Numbered from the stretch's first letter, positions 43,086-54,846 are shown. The stretch is 64,000 nucleotides of DNA from Jeotgalicoccus saudimassiliensis (GCF_000756715.1 NZ_CCSE01000001.1:1270001-1334000); one strand, 5' to 3'. The notes: generated by a model not told the origin, from the sequence alone. A program made the numbers and translations.

Positions 43086-43304
43086 TTATTTGAAACGATA
43101 AGTGATTCTGCCACGCGTTAAGTCATAGGGTGACATCTCAACTGTTACTTTATCACCAGGAAGTATGCGTATATAGTTCATACGAATTTTACCTGATACA
43201 TGAGCAAGAATCTCATGACCATTTTCTAATTCTACTTTGAACATTGCATTTGGTAAAGTATCAAGCACTGTACCTTCCAGTTCAATTACATCTTGTTTAC
43301 TCAC
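43086..43304 (-). CDS. infA: Translation initiation factor IF-1
   Basis: A 72-residue OB-fold protein that occupies the A site during initiation. [13 protein letters not shown] and [22 protein letters not shown] are typical. The start codon is GTG (43304) with GGAGGAAA upstream. In Bacillus subtilis map lies between adk and infA; here map is missing and 139 bp separate the two. Confidence 0.96.
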   Translation of the reverse strand: MSKQDVIELEGTVLDTLPNAMFKVELENGHEILAHVSGKIRMNYIRILPGDKVTVEMSPYDLTRGRITYRFK

Positions 43305-43443
43305 TTTTTTTCCTCCTTATACAGCATTTCAATTCCATTACAGAAATTTGCTCTAGGTGACGACTCACTTCGTCTAATAACGACTCTCTCGTATACATAT
43401 AGACATAGCAACATTCACCTAAATTGCTGTAAGGTGAATATTT
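43305..43443 (-). other. 139-bp adk-infA spacer with small hairpins
   Basis: This gap takes the place of the map gene found here in Bacillus. On the minus strand I see ATTCACC/GGTGAAT around a 13-base loop, then GACGA/TCGTC and ACGA/TCGT hairpins. There is no U-run, so it may be a processing site, attenuator or internal promoter region. Confidence 0.5.
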
Positions 43444-44109
<666 letters not shown>

Positions 44110-45411
44110 TTATCTACGCTTTCTAAATCCGCGGTATTCTCTCTGGTTAGCCTGAGCTTCCAGCTGTTTCATCGTTTCCAGTGCAACACCGATAACGATC
44201 AGCAAGCTCGTTCCACCAATTTGAATCGCCTGCGGCAAGTCCATAAACTTCGTAATTAAGAGTGGTAAAATCGCAATTCCGGCAAGGAATATTGAACCGA
44301 CAAATACTAATCTGTATAACACAGAAGTAATGTAGTCCTGCGTGTTTTTACCTGGGCGGATACCCGGAATGTAGCTGCCCTGTTTTTTCAGGTTGTCAGC
44401 CATCTTCTCAGGATTCACCTGTACAAATGAATAGAAGTAAGCAAATGCGATAATCAGGACAACATAGACAATCATTCCAATCCAGTCCGACGGATCAGCA
44501 AAACGGGCTACCGTTTGTGCCCAGTCGGCATCCGGGAAAAATAACGTCAATGTCTGAGGCATCATCAGAAATGCCATTGCAAAGATTACCGGGATAACCC
44601 CAGAAGGGTTAACTTTTAACGGTAAGAATGTTGATTGTGGTGACAGCTGTGAGCCAGGTGTTCTCTGTCCTTTTGCATATTGCACTGGAATCTTACGAAT
44701 CGCCTGTAAGATAAACACTGCAAACGCAGTAAGAAGAATAAGGAATATTACAATACCAGCGATTTGAAGCACTGCCATTGTCGTATCCGCATTACCTGTG
44801 AATCTCGACTGATAAAGCTGAATTAATGCACTTGGTAGTGCACCCAGGATACCCGCGAAGATAATGATTGAAATACCATTACCAACTCCGTGTTCAGTGA
44901 TCTGCTCACCGAGCCACATGAGGAATGCAGTACCTGTAGTTAAAATTAAAGCAATAAGCAGATAAGATCCGACATTGTTGTCATCAATCAGGTTACCGCC
45001 AAACATCTGGTTAAATGCAAATGACATACCGATTGCTTGGATAAATGCTAAAACGATCGTGAAATACCTTGTGAACTGAGCAAGTTTACGTCGGCCTACT
45101 TCGCCTTGTCTTGCCCATTCAGCAAACTTTGGAATTACATCCATTTGAAGCAGCTGCGTCACGATTGACGCCGTAATGTACGGCATAATCCCCATCGCAA
45201 GGATAGAGAAGTTCATGAGCGCTCCACCGCCAAACGTATTCATTAAATCCAGAACTCCGCTCCCGGAAGCACCTGTGTCAAAAACACCAGGATCTACACC
45301 GGGAACAGGAATATAAGTACCGATTTTAAAAATAACCAGCATTGCCAAAGTGAACAGTATCTTGCTACGTATTTCTTTAATTTTAAAGAAATTCGAAATC
45401 GTCCCGATCAT
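44110..45411 (-). CDS. secY: Preprotein translocase subunit SecY
   Basis: A 433-residue channel subunit with ten membrane helices. [14 protein letters not shown] (N-terminal), the periplasmic plug region near [13 protein letters not shown], and cytosolic loops with [11 protein letters not shown] and YAKGQRTPG are typical. The ATG overlaps the rplO stop by one base. End of the spc section proper. Confidence 0.96.
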   Translation of the reverse strand: MIGTISNFFKIKEIRSKILFTLAMLVIFKIGTYIPVPGVDPGVFDTGASGSGVLDLMNTFGGGALMNFSILAMGIMPYITASIVTQLLQMDVIPKFAEWARQGEVGRRKLAQFTRYFTIVLAFIQAIGMSFAFNQMFGGNLIDDNNVGSYLLIALILTTGTAFLMWLGEQITEHGVGNGISIIIFAGILGALPSALIQLYQSRFTGNADTTMAVLQIAGIVIFLILLTAFAVFILQAIRKIPVQYAKGQRTPGSQLSPQSTFLPLKVNPSGVIPVIFAMAFLMMPQTLTLFFPDADWAQTVARFADPSDWIGMIVYVVLIIAFAYFYSFVQVNPEKMADNLKKQGSYIPGIRPGKNTQDYITSVLYRLVFVGSIFLAGIAILPLLITKFMDLPQAIQIGGTSLLIVIGVALETMKQLEAQANQREYRGFRKRR

Positions 45412-45851
45412 TAGATCACCTCATGAGTTCCGCCCTGTTGCTCAATCGCTTCTACAGCTGAACTAGAAAATTTGTGCGCTTTAATCGTCAACTTCTTCTC
45501 TAAGTTACCGTTGCCTAAAATCTTAATTCCAGATTTTTGGTTTTTAACAATTCCTGATTCGATTAAAAGTTCAGGAGTTACTTCTGTACCATTATCAAAA
45601 CGGTTTAACGCACTAACATTTACAACTGCGTAATCTTTACGGTTGATGTTTGTGAATCCGCGTTTTGGAATTCTACGGAAAAGTGGTAATTGTCCACCTT
45701 CGAAAGTAAGACCAACTTTACCGCCAGAACGTGACTTCTGTCCGTCATGACCGCGACCGGATGTTTTACCGTTACCTGATGACATACCGCGTCCAACTCT
45801 GTTGCGTTTGTTACGCGCGCCTTCAACTGGTTTAAGTTCGTGTAATTTCAT
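45411..45851 (-). CDS. rplO: 50S ribosomal protein L15
   Basis: A 146-residue protein with the glycine-rich N-terminal extension ([20 protein letters not shown]) that threads into 23S rRNA. The C-terminal [19 protein letters not shown] is conserved. Precedes secY with a one-base overlap. Confidence 0.97.
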   Translation of the reverse strand: MKLHELKPVEGARNKRNRVGRGMSSGNGKTSGRGHDGQKSRSGGKVGLTFEGGQLPLFRRIPKRGFTNINRKDYAVVNVSALNRFDNGTEVTPELLIESGIVKNQKSGIKILGNGNLEKKLTIKAHKFSSSAVEAIEQQGGTHEVI

Positions 45852-45878
45852 CTTCGCACCTCCTACATTATTTTATCA

Positions 45879-46058
45879 TTAATTTTCTTCTACTGTAACT
45901 AAATGCGCAACCTTAGCAACTTGACCTCTGAATTGAGGAGTGTCTTCGTGCTCTACAGTCTTGTGCATTTTGTTAAGACCTAAAGCCTTAACTGTGTCTC
46001 TTTGTGTCTGCGGCTTACCGATAACACTTTTAGTGAGGGTAACTTTCACTTTTGCCAT
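45879..46058 (-). CDS. rpmD: 50S ribosomal protein L30
   Basis: A 59-residue protein starting [20 protein letters not shown], with [20 protein letters not shown] in the middle and ending HLVTVEEN. The short form is normal for bacteria. It lies between rpsE and rplO as in all Bacillales. Confidence 0.97.
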   Translation of the reverse strand: MAKVKVTLTKSVIGKPQTQRDTVKALGLNKMHKTVEHEDTPQFRGQVAKVAHLVTVEEN

Positions 46059-46072
46059 TGACTATTCCCTCC

Positions 46073-46576
46073 TTAGTTTAGAATCTCTTCTACAGTTTTA
46101 TCTCTAAGTCTTGCAACTTCTTTAACATCTTTAAGTTCAGTTAAACCAGTCACTGTAGCGCGAACTACGTTGATTGGTGTGTTGGCACCAAGTGACTTAC
46201 TTAAGATATCTGTAATACCAGCTAACTCAAGTACGGCACGAACCGGTCCACCGGCGATAACCCCTGTACCAGGAGCAGCAGGTTTCATGAATACGTTACC
46301 TGATGAGAATCGTCCGACTACTTCATGAGGTACTGTACCGTTTACGATAGGTACTTCAACCAGATTTTTCTTAGCAGATTCGATAGCTTTTTTGATTGCT
46401 TCAGGAACTTCCTGAGCTTTACCTGTACCGAAACCTACACGTCCTTTTCTGTCCCCAACTACTACTAAAGCTGAGAAACGGAAACGACGACCACCTTTAA
46501 CTACTTTAGCGATACGGTTGATCGTTACAACGCGCTCTTCAAATTCTTGTACTTCTCTTTCTCTTCTTTGAGCCAT
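46073..46576 (-). CDS. rpsE: 30S ribosomal protein S5
   Basis: A 167-residue protein of two domains. [20 protein letters not shown] contains the loop where spectinomycin-resistance changes arise, and [19 protein letters not shown] is the second conserved block. It has a fidelity role with S4. Confidence 0.97.
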   Translation of the reverse strand: MAQRREREVQEFEERVVTINRIAKVVKGGRRFRFSALVVVGDRKGRVGFGTGKAQEVPEAIKKAIESAKKNLVEVPIVNGTVPHEVVGRFSSGNVFMKPAAPGTGVIAGGPVRAVLELAGITDILSKSLGANTPINVVRATVTGLTELKDVKEVARLRDKTVEEILN

Positions 46577-46597
46577 GAAATATGTCCCTCCTTTATA

Positions 46598-46960
46598 TTA
46601 GAAATCAAGTCCGTTTTCACGTGCTGCATCTGCTAATGCTTTAACACGTCCATGATATAAATATCCACCACGGTCAAATACTACTTTTTCAAAGCCTTTG
46701 TCTTTTGCACGGTTAGCAATAAGAGTTCCAACTTCTTTAGCAGCTTCTACGTTAGATCCAGATTCACCTTTGAATTCAGCGTCTTTAGTAGATGCGCTTG
46801 CAAGTGTAATTTGCGCAGTGTCATCAATTAATTGAGCATAGATATGCTTGTTTGAACGGTAAACATTTAAACGTGGTCTTTCAGGCGTTCCTGAAAGTAA
46901 GTTACGCACGCGACCATGTCTCTTTTGACGTACTTTGTTCTTGTCAATTTTCGCGATCAT
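46598..46960 (-). CDS. rplR: 50S ribosomal protein L18
   Basis: A 120-residue 5S rRNA-binding protein. [25 protein letters not shown].. region and the C-terminal [22 protein letters not shown] are diagnostic. ATG after GAGGAGTG. Confidence 0.97.
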   Translation of the reverse strand: MIAKIDKNKVRQKRHGRVRNLLSGTPERPRLNVYRSNKHIYAQLIDDTAQITLASASTKDAEFKGESGSNVEAAKEVGTLIANRAKDKGFEKVVFDRGGYLYHGRVKALADAARENGLDF

Positions 46961-46984
46961 TGATGTTCACTCCTCACTTATTTA

Positions 46985-47521
46985 TTATTTACCAGTTTTA
47001 CCTTCTTTACGGCGAACGTTTTCACCTTTATAGCGAATACCTTTACCTTTGTATGGTTCTGGTGGACGTACTTTGCGGATGTCTGAAGCTAAAGCTCCAA
47101 CTTCCTCTTTGCTGATACCTTCAATTTTAATGTTAGTATTCCCGTCAACTGTGATCGTAAGATCTTCAGCCGGTTCGAATTCTACAGGGTGTGATAAACC
47201 AACGCTGAGCGTTAATTTCTTACCTTGCATTTGAGCACGGTAACCTACCCCGATAAGTTCTAGTTCTTTTACGAAACCTTTAGATACACCTTCAACCATG
47301 TTGTTGATAAGTGCACGAGTTGTTCCGTGAACTGTACGGTGTTCTTTAGATTCACTTGGACGTACTACTTCAAGAGTAGTATCTTCAAGATTGTAAGTCA
47401 TTTCTTCATTAAATGTATTTACAAGTTCACCTTTAGGACCTTTAACTGTAATAGTATTGTCCTTGATGTCTACTGTAACATCACTTGGAATGTCAATAAG
47501 ACGTTTACCTACACGACTCAT
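46985..47521 (-). CDS. rplF: 50S ribosomal protein L6
   Basis: A 178-residue protein of two similar domains near the factor-binding site. [17 protein letters not shown] and the C-terminal [16 protein letters not shown] are typical. Located between rpsH and rplR. Confidence 0.97.
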   Translation of the reverse strand: MSRVGKRLIDIPSDVTVDIKDNTITVKGPKGELVNTFNEEMTYNLEDTTLEVVRPSESKEHRTVHGTTRALINNMVEGVSKGFVKELELIGVGYRAQMQGKKLTLSVGLSHPVEFEPAEDLTITVDGNTNIKIEGISKEEVGALASDIRKVRPPEPYKGKGIRYKGENVRRKEGKTGK

Positions 47522-47547
47522 TACTTTGCACCTCCTGTATTATTAAA

Positions 47548-47946
47548 TTACCAAACGTATGCGAGAACTTCCCCGCCAAGATTTCTTTTACGCGCTTCTT
47601 TATCTGTAAGCACGCCTTCTGAAGTTGAAATTAGAGCGATTCCAAGACCGTTGAGTACTCTTGGTAACTCTTCTCTTTTAGCATAAACACGAAGTCCAGG
47701 TTTAGAAATACGTTTCAAACCAGTGATAACGCGTTCGTTTTCGTTGCTGTATTTCATGAATACACGGATGATTCCTTGCTTATCGTCCTCGATGTATTCT
47801 ACGTTTTTTATAAAACCTTCTGTTTTCAAAATTCCAGCGATTTCCTTTTTCATGTTTGAAGCAGGAATCTCTAAAGTTTCATGTCTAACAATGTTCGCAT
47901 TTCTAATGCGTGTTAGCATATCTGCAATTGGATCTGACACTGTCAT
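47548..47946 (-). CDS. rpsH: 30S ribosomal protein S8
   Basis: A 132-residue central-domain protein and, in many bacteria, the translational repressor of the spc operon. [18 protein letters not shown] and [20 protein letters not shown] are conserved. Preceded by GGAGGC. Confidence 0.97.
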   Translation of the reverse strand: MTVSDPIADMLTRIRNANIVRHETLEIPASNMKKEIAGILKTEGFIKNVEYIEDDKQGIIRVFMKYSNENERVITGLKRISKPGLRVYAKREELPRVLNGLGIALISTSEGVLTDKEARKRNLGGEVLAYVW

Positions 47947-47975
47947 TTAAGTTGCCTCCTTTCGATTAATGAATC

Positions 47976-48161
47976 TTACCAGCTTGCTTTTCTTACACCA
48001 GGAATTTGCCCTTTGTAAGCAAGTTCACGGAAACAGATACGGCAAAGCTTGAATTTACGTAGTACTGAATGTGGTCTTCCACATCTTTCGCAGCGTGTAT
48101 ATTCTCTAACTTTGAATTTTTGTTCTTTTTGCTGTTTAGCAATCATTGATTTTTTAGCCAC
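47976..48161 (-). CDS. rpsZ: 30S ribosomal protein S14, zinc-binding type Z
   Basis: A 61-residue short S14. The zinc site Cys-x2-Cys (CERC) and Cys-x2-Cys (CRIC) is intact, so this is the zinc-dependent form. The start is GTG at 48161 after AAGGAGG. Located between rplE and rpsH. Confidence 0.96.
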   Translation of the reverse strand: MAKKSMIAKQQKEQKFKVREYTRCERCGRPHSVLRKFKLCRICFRELAYKGQIPGVRKASW

Positions 48162-48180
48162 TATATTGCCTCCTTATTAC

Positions 48181-48720
48181 TTACTTTTGGAACGGCATAC
48201 CGAATTGTGTAAGCAGTTCACGAGCTTCTTCGTCCGTGTTTGCTGTCGTTACAATAACGATATCCATACCGCGCACTTTTGATACTTTATCGTAATCGAT
48301 TTCCGGGAAGATGATTTGTTCTTTAACACCAAGTGTGTAGTTACCGCGGCCATCGAATGCTTTCTTAGAAATACCTCTGAAGTCTCTTACACGTGGTAAT
48401 GTAACTGCAATCAGTTTATCCAGGAATTCATACATTCTTTCTCCGCGAAGTGTAACTTTCGCACCGATAGGCATACCTTCACGTAAACGGAATGTAGCGA
48501 TTGATTTCTTAGCTTTAGTGATAATTGGTTTTTGACCTGTAATTGCACTTAGTTCCTCAACAGCTGTGTCAAGTACTTTAGCGTTTTGTACAGCATCACC
48601 AATACCCATGTTTACTACGATTTTATCAATCTTCGGCGCCTGCATTACTGAAGAATAATTAAATTTATTTACTAGTTCTTGTTTAATAGTTTCATTGTAT
48701 TTGTCTTTTAAGCGAGCCAT
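48181..48720 (-). CDS. rplE: 50S ribosomal protein L5
   Basis: A 179-residue 5S rRNA-binding protein of the central protuberance. [38 protein letters not shown] and [14 protein letters not shown] are typical. Confidence 0.97.
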   Translation of the reverse strand: MARLKDKYNETIKQELVNKFNYSSVMQAPKIDKIVVNMGIGDAVQNAKVLDTAVEELSAITGQKPIITKAKKSIATFRLREGMPIGAKVTLRGERMYEFLDKLIAVTLPRVRDFRGISKKAFDGRGNYTLGVKEQIIFPEIDYDKVSKVRGMDIVIVTTANTDEEARELLTQFGMPFQK

Positions 48721-48746
48721 TAATGTGACCTCCTTCCGTTTGAATC

Positions 48747-49055
48747 TTATTTGATCTCTTTACCTGATTTAACAGCGATCTTCACTTTTTTACCATCTTT
48801 AATTTCATGACGGACACGAGTGCGTTCACCTGATTCAGGGTCTACATGCATAACGTTTGAAACATGAATCGGAGCTTCTACCTCTAGAATCCCGCCTTCC
48901 GGGTTCATTTGAGATGGCTTCTGATGTTTCTTAATAACGTTGACGTTTTCAATAACGACACGGTTATCTGAAGGAATTGCTTTTAGTACAGTTCCTTTTT
49001 TACCTTTGTCCTTACCGCTAATTACAACGACCTGGTCACCTGTTTTTACGTGCAT
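48747..49055 (-). CDS. rplX: 50S ribosomal protein L24
   Basis: A 102-residue assembly-initiator protein with a KOW motif at the N-terminus ([19 protein letters not shown]) and conserved [13 protein letters not shown]. Located between rplN and rplE. Confidence 0.97.
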   Translation of the reverse strand: MHVKTGDQVVVISGKDKGKKGTVLKAIPSDNRVVIENVNVIKKHQKPSQMNPEGGILEVEAPIHVSNVMHVDPESGERTRVRHEIKDGKKVKIAVKSGKEIK

Positions 49056-49082
49056 AGTTGTCGCACCTCCTTCGGATTTGGA

Positions 49083-49451
49083 TTATAGTACTTCTGGTGC
49101 TAATGAGATAATCTTCATGAAGTTACCTTCGCGAAGTTCACGAGCAACTGGTCCGAAAATACGAGTACCTCTAGGACCTTTATCATCACGGATGATTACG
49201 CATGCGTTCTCATCGAATTTAATATATGAACCATCTTCACGACGGACACCTGTTTTAGTTCTAACGATGACGGCTTTAACAACCTCACCTTTTTTGACAA
49301 CTCCACCTGGCGTTGCATTCTTAACACTTGCAACAATAACATCACCGATGTTAGCAGTTTTACGGCCTGTTCCGCCTAAAACTTTAATAGTGAGCACTTC
49401 ACGTGCACCTGAGTTGTCAGCTACCTTCAAGCGACTTTCTGACTGAATCAT
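49083..49451 (-). CDS. rplN: 50S ribosomal protein L14
   Basis: A 122-residue protein at the inter-subunit face. [20 protein letters not shown] and [25 protein letters not shown] are diagnostic. Preceded by GGAGGG. Confidence 0.97.
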   Translation of the reverse strand: MIQSESRLKVADNSGAREVLTIKVLGGTGRKTANIGDVIVASVKNATPGGVVKKGEVVKAVIVRTKTGVRREDGSYIKFDENACVIIRDDKGPRGTRIFGPVARELREGNFMKIISLAPEVL

Positions 49452-49481
49452 GCGCGATTCCCTCCTTCTGTTTCAAGTATT

Positions 49482-49745
49482 TTATATAATTACTGATTCT
49501 TTAACGATTTCAATTAGACGGAATCGTTTAGTAGCAGATAATGGACGTGTCTCCTGGATTCTTACGATATCGCCCATTTTCGCAGTGTTGTTTTCATCAT
49601 GTGCTTTATATTTCTTAGAATATTTAACACGTTTTCCGATGATCGGGTGCTTTGTGTAAGTTTCAACAAGTACCGTTACAGTCTTATCCATCTTGTCAGA
49701 TACGACGCGGCCCTGGTAAACTTTGCGTTCGTTTTTACTTTCCAC
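49482..49745 (-). CDS. rpsQ: 30S ribosomal protein S17
   Basis: An 87-residue OB-fold rRNA-binding protein. [19 protein letters not shown] and IRIQ-type [17 protein letters not shown] are typical. The start is GTG at 49745, supported by GGAGG. Confidence 0.96.
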   Translation of the reverse strand: MESKNERKVYQGRVVSDKMDKTVTVLVETYTKHPIIGKRVKYSKKYKAHDENNTAKMGDIVRIQETRPLSATKRFRLIEIVKESVII

Positions 49746-49763
49746 GATTTGAACCTCCTCTAA

Positions 49764-49973
49764 TTATTGATTCGCTTGTGCTTCTTCGATCTCTCTTGCG
49801 CGAACCGTCGTTTTCATTCTAGCGATAGTCTTTCTAACTTCTTTGATACGAGCAGTGTTTTCTAGCTGACCTGTAGCTAGCTGAAAGCGCAGATTGAAAA
49901 GTTCTTCTTTCAATTCTTTAACATTAGATTCAATTTCGGAATTCGTTAAATCACGGATTTCTTTAGCTTTCAT
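49764..49973 (-). CDS. rpmC: 50S ribosomal protein L29
   Basis: A 69-residue two-helix protein beside the tunnel exit, a docking place for trigger factor and SRP with L23. [17 protein letters not shown] and [20 protein letters not shown] are typical. The ATG at 49973 overlaps the end of rplP by 11 bp and follows GGTGG. Confidence 0.96.
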   Translation of the reverse strand: MKAKEIRDLTNSEIESNVKELKEELFNLRFQLATGQLENTARIKEVRKTIARMKTTVRAREIEEAQANQ

Positions 49974-50397
49974 TCGTATCACCACCTAATTCTTCACGTT
50001 TTACTATTTTCGTTTTTAATGGAAGTTTATGACTTGCAAGACGAAGTGCTTCTTTAGCTACTTCCTCATCTACACCCGCAACTTCAAACATAACTCGGCC
50101 TGGTTTAACTACTGCAATCCAACCTTCGATTGCACCTTTACCAGATCCCATACGTACTTCTAATGGTTTCTTTGTATATGGCGTGTGCGGGAAGATGTTG
50201 ATCCATACTTTACCGCCACGTTTCATGTAACGTGTCATTGCAATACGTGCTGCCTCGATTTGTCTTGCAGTAATCCAAGATGTTGTCGTAGCCTGCAGTC
50301 CGTATTCACCAAAGCTTACTTGATTTCCGCCTTTTGAACGTCCTTTAGTATCCGGACGGTGTTGACGACGGTATTTTACTCTTTTTGGTAATAACAT
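49963..50397 (-). CDS. rplP: 50S ribosomal protein L16
   Basis: A 144-residue protein next to the A-site tRNA elbow. [37 protein letters not shown] and [17 protein letters not shown] are conserved. Its end overlaps rpmC. Confidence 0.97.
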   Translation of the reverse strand: MLLPKRVKYRRQHRPDTKGRSKGGNQVSFGEYGLQATTTSWITARQIEAARIAMTRYMKRGGKVWINIFPHTPYTKKPLEVRMGSGKGAIEGWIAVVKPGRVMFEVAGVDEEVAKEALRLASHKLPLKTKIVKREELGGDTNES

Positions 50398-50414
50398 TCC
50401 AATTTTCCTCCTTA

Positions 50415-51056
50415 CTATTTATTATTCTTTGTAGGAAGAACTTCTCCACGGTAGATCCATACCTTGACACCTAACTTACCGTAAGTAGTGTCTGCTTCTT
50501 CATGAGCATAATCGATGTCTGCACGAAGTGTATGAAGTGGAACTGTTCCTTCACTGTAACCTTCAGCACGAGCGATATCCGCACCGCCTAAACGTCCTGA
50601 TACTTGTGTTTTAATACCTTTAGCGCCTGATTTCATAGCTCTTTGAAGCGCTTGTTTTTGTGCTCTTCGGAAAGATACACGGTTTTCCAGCTGACGTGCA
50701 ATATTTTCTGCTACAAGTTTAGCATCCATATCTACTTTCTTAATTTCAATCACGTTGATATGAACTTTCTTACCAGTTAAGTTAGTAAGTGCTGTACGAA
50801 GTTTGTTGATTTCGCTACCGCCTTTACCAATTACCATACCTGGTTTACCTGTGTGCAGTGCAATGTTCACACGGTTTGCTGCACGTTCAATTTCCACTTT
50901 TGAAATTGAAGCGTCTTTAAGATTAGTCTCGATATATTCACGAACTTTTAAGTCTTCATGTAATAGGCTCGCAAAGTTCTTGTCTGCATACCACTTTGCT
51001 TCCCAGTCACGAATGACACCTACACGAAACCCAATTGGATTTATCTTTTGGCCCAA
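50415..51056 (-). CDS. rpsC: 30S ribosomal protein S3
   Basis: A 213-residue protein with a KH domain ([18 protein letters not shown]) at the mRNA entry channel. The start is TTG at 51056: GGAGGG lies upstream and the N-terminus [14 protein letters not shown] matches the family. Confidence 0.96.
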   Translation of the reverse strand: MGQKINPIGFRVGVIRDWEAKWYADKNFASLLHEDLKVREYIETNLKDASISKVEIERAANRVNIALHTGKPGMVIGKGGSEINKLRTALTNLTGKKVHINVIEIKKVDMDAKLVAENIARQLENRVSFRRAQKQALQRAMKSGAKGIKTQVSGRLGGADIARAEGYSEGTVPLHTLRADIDYAHEEADTTYGKLGVKVWIYRGEVLPTKNNK

Positions 51057-51077
51057 GTTAATTCCCTCCTTATATAA

Positions 51078-51455
51078 TTAAGCGTTCTCTGTTTCTTGGT
51101 TTTCTTCAGTTTCTGCTTCTTTTGCGTATTCTTCAACAACTACAGTGATGTGGCTTGTGCGCTTGTTGATTTTCGTAGCACGGCCTTGAGCACGTGGACG
51201 GAATCTTTTCAGCGTTGGACCTTCGTCTGCATAGATTTCTGAAATATACAGGTTATCGATATCCATGTCGTAGTTGTGTTCTGCGTTAGCAACTGCAGAT
51301 TTAACTAATTTCTCCACTACCGGTGAAGATCTCTTGTTTGTAAGTTTTAGAATTGAAATCGCTTCTCCAACTTCTTTACCTCTAACTAGGTCAAGAATAA
51401 GGCGTACTTTACGCGGAGCGATTCTCACAGTTTTAGCAACAGCTTTCGATTGCAT
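51078..51455 (-). CDS. rplV: 50S ribosomal protein L22
   Basis: A 125-residue protein whose beta-hairpin (about 80-100, with [19 protein letters not shown]) lines the exit tunnel and affects macrolide sensitivity. The C-terminal tail is acidic ([13 protein letters not shown]) and slightly longer than usual. Confidence 0.97.
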   Translation of the reverse strand: MQSKAVAKTVRIAPRKVRLILDLVRGKEVGEAISILKLTNKRSSPVVEKLVKSAVANAEHNYDMDIDNLYISEIYADEGPTLKRFRPRAQGRATKINKRTSHITVVVEEYAKEAETEENQETENA

Positions 51456-51490
51456 GAGTCTTTCCTCCTTTATCGCATATGGTTAGTTAT

Positions 51491-51766
51491 TTATCTTTTA
51501 GTTTTTTGATCGTTTCCGTGACCTTTGAACGTTCTTGTAGGTGCAAATTCACCAAGTTTGTGGCCAACCATATCTTCTGTGATGTACACAGGTACATGTT
51601 TGCGTCCGTCGTATACAGCGATTGTATGTCCGATGAAATTCGGGAAAACCGTTGAACGGCGTGACCATGTTTTAATTACACTTTTTTTGTTACCTTCGTT
51701 CTGAGCCTCTACTTTTTTCATTAGGTGGTCATCGACGAAAGGTCCTTTTTTAAGACTGCGTGCCAT
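51491..51766 (-). CDS. rpsS: 30S ribosomal protein S19
   Basis: A 91-residue head protein. [20 protein letters not shown] and [20 protein letters not shown] are diagnostic. ATG at 51766; six in-frame codons upstream overlap the GGAGG site and are not used. Confidence 0.97.
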   Translation of the reverse strand: MARSLKKGPFVDDHLMKKVEAQNEGNKKSVIKTWSRRSTVFPNFIGHTIAVYDGRKHVPVYITEDMVGHKLGEFAPTRTFKGHGNDQKTKR

Positions 51767-51820
51767 GTAGGCGCCTCCTTCCAATAATGCGTGCGGATTT
51801 TATCCGCACACTCACATTAC

Positions 51821-52651
51821 TTATTTCTTACGTCCTCTTACTATGAACTTAGTTGAACGATTTTTACCTTTACGAGTTTTCTTACCAAGAGTCGGTTTAC
51901 CCCAAGGTGAAACTGGTGATGGACGTCCGATAGGAGCTTTACCTTCACCACCACCGTGTGGGTGGTCGTTAGGGTTCATTACTGAACCGCGGACAGTAGG
52001 GCGTTTACCTTTCCATCTAGAACGTCCGGCTTTACCAACGTTGATAAGTTCGTGCTGCTCGTTACCAACCTGACCGATAGTCGCTCTACATGTAAGAAGA
52101 ACCATACGTACTTCACCGGAAGCTAATCTTACCAGTGCGTATTTACCTTCTTTACCTAATAGCTGTGCGCTTGTACCTGCTGAACGTGAAAGCTGTCCGC
52201 CGGCACCTGGTTTTAATTCGATGTTGTGGATTGTAGTACCAACCGGGATATCGTTTAATGCTAAAGCGTTACCCACTTTGATATCTGCTTCAGGTCCACT
52301 CATGATTTCTGTTCCAACTGTCATACCTTTAGGTGCTAAGATGTATTTCTTCTCACCATCTGCATATGCTACTAACGCGATGTTAGCTGAACGGTTTGGA
52401 TCATACTCAATAGTTTTAACTTTTGCAGGAATCCCATCTTTATTACGTTTGAAGTCAATGATTCTGTATTGACGTTTGTGTCCACCTGCTTGGTGACGTA
52501 CAGTGATTTTACCCTGGTTGTTACGTCCCGCTTTTTTCGGCAGCGGCGCCAGTAATGAACGTTCCGGAGTTGTTGAAGTGATTTCAGCAAAGTCCGAACC
52601 AGTCATATTACGGCGACCATTCGTGGTAGGCTTATATTTCTTAATTGCCAT
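51821..52651 (-). CDS. rplB: 50S ribosomal protein L2
   Basis: A 276-residue core protein near the peptidyl-transferase centre. [19 protein letters not shown] and the conserved C-terminal [19 protein letters not shown], which carries the key histidine, are present. Confidence 0.97.
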   Translation of the reverse strand: MAIKKYKPTTNGRRNMTGSDFAEITSTTPERSLLAPLPKKAGRNNQGKITVRHQAGGHKRQYRIIDFKRNKDGIPAKVKTIEYDPNRSANIALVAYADGEKKYILAPKGMTVGTEIMSGPEADIKVGNALALNDIPVGTTIHNIELKPGAGGQLSRSAGTSAQLLGKEGKYALVRLASGEVRMVLLTCRATIGQVGNEQHELINVGKAGRSRWKGKRPTVRGSVMNPNDHPHGGGEGKAPIGRPSPVSPWGKPTLGKKTRKGKNRSTKFIVRGRKK

Positions 52652-52688
52652 CCTCGTTATACCTCCTTATTGGTATCTGTTTATAATA

Positions 52689-52961
52689 TTAGAAGATTTC
52701 GATTGAACCTTCTTTAAGTTTTACAATCGCTTTTCTTCTTCTGTTTGTATAGCCTTCGTAACGACCCATGCGTTTTTTCTTAGGCTTAACGTTCATAATG
52801 TTTACTTTGTCTACTTTAACGTCGAAGATTTCTTCAACAGCGTGTTTGACTTGAGTTTTGTTCGCTCTCACGTCTACATCAAATGTGTATTTGTCTTCTG
52901 ACATTAAGTCAGCAGAACGCTCAGTGATTACTGGGCGCTTGATAATGTCGCGTGCTTCCAT
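52689..52961 (-). CDS. rplW: 50S ribosomal protein L23
   Basis: A 90-residue tunnel-exit protein and chaperone docking site. [20 protein letters not shown] and [19 protein letters not shown] are typical. Start overlaps the rplD stop by one base. Confidence 0.97.
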   Translation of the reverse strand: MEARDIIKRPVITERSADLMSEDKYTFDVDVRANKTQVKHAVEEIFDVKVDKVNIMNVKPKKKRMGRYEGYTNRRRKAIVKLKEGSIEIF

Positions 52962-53581
52962 TATACAAGTACCTCCTCTGCTTTTTTGATTGCTCCCTCA
53001 GTGAAGATCACATGGTTAGCAGAAAGGATATCTAGTACGTTAAGACCAGCTGGAGTTAACACTGTAACACCTGGGATGTTACGTGCTGATTTCTCAACAA
53101 CTTCGTCTTTATTTTCAAGTACAAGAAGTACTTTCTTAGCTGCACCAAGGTTTCCAAGAACTGCTAGGAATTCTTTTGTTTTCGGCGCTTCCATTTCAAG
53201 GTGGTCAATCACTTGTAGTACTTCTTCATTAACTTTCGCTGAAAGTGCAGAACGAAGTGCTAGCTTTCTCATTTTCTTAGGCATGCTGAAACCGTAAGAT
53301 CTCTTAGTCGGTCCGAATACTACGCCGCCTCCACGGAACTGTGGTGCACGGATTGTACCCTGACGCGCATTACCTGTACCTTTTTGTTTGAACGGTTTTC
53401 TTCCTCCGCCGCGTACAGCTGAACGGTTCTTAACTGCGTGGTTCCCCTGACGTAGAGACGCGCGCTGTAATTGAACTGCTTCAAATAGTACATGCTGGTT
53501 CGGTTCGATTCCGAAAATGTCCTGGTTTAATTCGATAGAACTTACTTTAGTTCCTTCTTTTGATAAAACATCGATTGCCAT
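52961..53581 (-). CDS. rplD: 50S ribosomal protein L4
   Basis: A 206-residue protein; its extended loop ([19 protein letters not shown], about 46-66) reaches the exit tunnel. In enterobacteria L4 represses the S10 operon; in Firmicutes this control appears absent. ATG after GGGAGG. Confidence 0.97.
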   Translation of the reverse strand: MAIDVLSKEGTKVSSIELNQDIFGIEPNQHVLFEAVQLQRASLRQGNHAVKNRSAVRGGGRKPFKQKGTGNARQGTIRAPQFRGGGVVFGPTKRSYGFSMPKKMRKLALRSALSAKVNEEVLQVIDHLEMEAPKTKEFLAVLGNLGAAKKVLLVLENKDEVVEKSARNIPGVTVLTPAGLNVLDILSANHVIFTEGAIKKAEEVLV

Positions 53582-53602
53582 GTGTTTATCCTCCCTTCCT
53601 TA

Positions 53603-54265
53603 TTACTTGTTACCTTTTTTAATTGATGATGAAATTTTTACAAAACCTTTTTTCGGTCCTGGAACGTTCCCTTTAATAAGAACAACGTTTTTCTCTGCGT
53701 CTACACGTACAATCTCTAAGTTCTGCATAGTGATTGTTTTACCACCCATTTGTCCAGGTAATTTTTTACCTTTGAAAACGCGTGACGGGCTCGCTGCCAT
53801 AGCCATGGCACCTGAACCTCTGTGGTAACGTGAACCGTGTGACATTGGTCCGCGGCTGAAGTTGTGACGCTTAATTGAACCCTGGAAACCTTTACCTTTA
53901 GAAGTTCCCGTTACGTCTACAAAATCTCCTGCAGCAAATGTATCTACAGTGACTTCTTGACCTACGTCAAATTCCTCTGTGTTAACGTTTCTGAATTCGC
54001 GTATGAAGCGCTTAGGAGCAGCACCAGATGCTTTAGCGTGGCCTGCTTCTGCTTTGTTGGCATATTTGTTGCTTCTGCCTTTTGCGTTATAATCGCGTTT
54101 GTCATCGAATCCGATTTGAATCGCGTTATATCCGTCTGTTTCTTCTGTTTTCTTTTGAACTACTACGTTCCCTGCAGCTTCAACTACTGTTACAGGGATT
54201 AATTCTCCGTTTTCACCGAAAACTTGAGTCATCCCAATTTTTCTACCTAAGATTCCTTTGGTCAT
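53603..54265 (-). CDS. rplC: 50S ribosomal protein L3
   Basis: A 220-residue early-assembly protein whose loop nears the peptidyl-transferase centre. [20 protein letters not shown] and [18 protein letters not shown] are diagnostic. The ATG at 54265 follows GGAGGTG; four in-frame codons upstream are excluded by it. Confidence 0.97.
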   Translation of the reverse strand: MTKGILGRKIGMTQVFGENGELIPVTVVEAAGNVVVQKKTEETDGYNAIQIGFDDKRDYNAKGRSNKYANKAEAGHAKASGAAPKRFIREFRNVNTEEFDVGQEVTVDTFAAGDFVDVTGTSKGKGFQGSIKRHNFSRGPMSHGSRYHRGSGAMAMAASPSRVFKGKKLPGQMGGKTITMQNLEIVRVDAEKNVVLIKGNVPGPKKGFVKISSSIKKGNK

Positions 54266-54287
54266 CGAAAGTCGCACCTCCTATAAT

Positions 54288-54596
54288 TTATAACTTGATT
54301 TCGATGTCTACGCCTGATGGTAAGTTTAAGCCCATAAGAGCATCAACTGTTTTAGGTGTAGGGTTTAAAATGTCGATAAGACGTTTGTGTGTACGCTGTT
54401 CAAACTGTTCACGTGAATCTTTGTATTTGTGCACCGCACGAATAACTGTGTAAATAGTTTTCTCAGTCGGTAACGGAATTGGTCCCGATACATCTGCACC
54501 TGAACGTTTTGCCGTCTCAACGATTTTTTCTGCTGACTGATCCAGCACTCTGTGGTCGTATGCTTTTAAGCGAATACGGATTTTTTGCTTTGCCAT
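54288..54596 (-). CDS. rpsJ: 30S ribosomal protein S10
   Basis: A 102-residue protein, first gene of the S10 operon, also known as NusE in transcription antitermination. [20 protein letters not shown] and the loop [20 protein letters not shown], where tetracycline-related changes occur, are present. A leader of roughly 185 nt precedes it. Confidence 0.97.
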   Translation of the reverse strand: MAKQKIRIRLKAYDHRVLDQSAEKIVETAKRSGADVSGPIPLPTEKTIYTVIRAVHKYKDSREQFEQRTHKRLIDILNPTPKTVDALMGLNLPSGVDIEIKL

Positions 54597-54783
54597 TATT
54601 TATACCTCCTTATGGTCGTCATCCTATTAAATGGTAGACTATCTCAGCGAAAATTTTCTTGTCACATCTGCCATGGCAATGCGGCCGGGTGTGTCAGTAA
54701 CCTCTCGCGTCATCGATGTGTGATGTGCATAGGAACAGCACTTCACGTATACAGGACACAACTGTGCCCGCTTAAGTCCAACG
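54597..54783 (-). promoter_or_regulatory. S10 operon 5' leader
   Basis: About 185 nt lie between the predicted start (near 54783) and rpsJ. The leader is GC-richer than its surroundings and contains TGACACA / TGTGACA arms enclosing CCCGGCCGC and the palindrome TGCCATGGCA. No reading frame of note. This could be an autoregulatory site; I cannot match it to a known element. Confidence 0.5.
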
Positions 54784-54789
54784 TTAGAT

Positions 54790-54818
54790 ATGATACAGTA
54801 AAAGAGTGAAGAAATCAA
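54790..54818 (-). promoter_or_regulatory. S10 operon promoter
   Basis: Minus strand: -35 TTGATT (54813-54818), 17 bp, -10 TATCAT (54790-54795). The -35 and spacer overlap the distal arm of the terminator stem at 54801-54846, which ends the upstream purine permease gene. Confidence 0.7.
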
Positions 54819-54846
54819 TAGAAAACTAAAGATTTCTTCACTCTTT
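54801..54846 (-). terminator. Terminator after the NCS2 purine permease, overlapping the S10 promoter
   Basis: A perfect 16-bp stem (54801-54816 with 54831-54846) with a 14-base loop is followed on the minus strand by TTTTACTG. It lies 45 bp past the permease stop. Confidence 0.8.
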
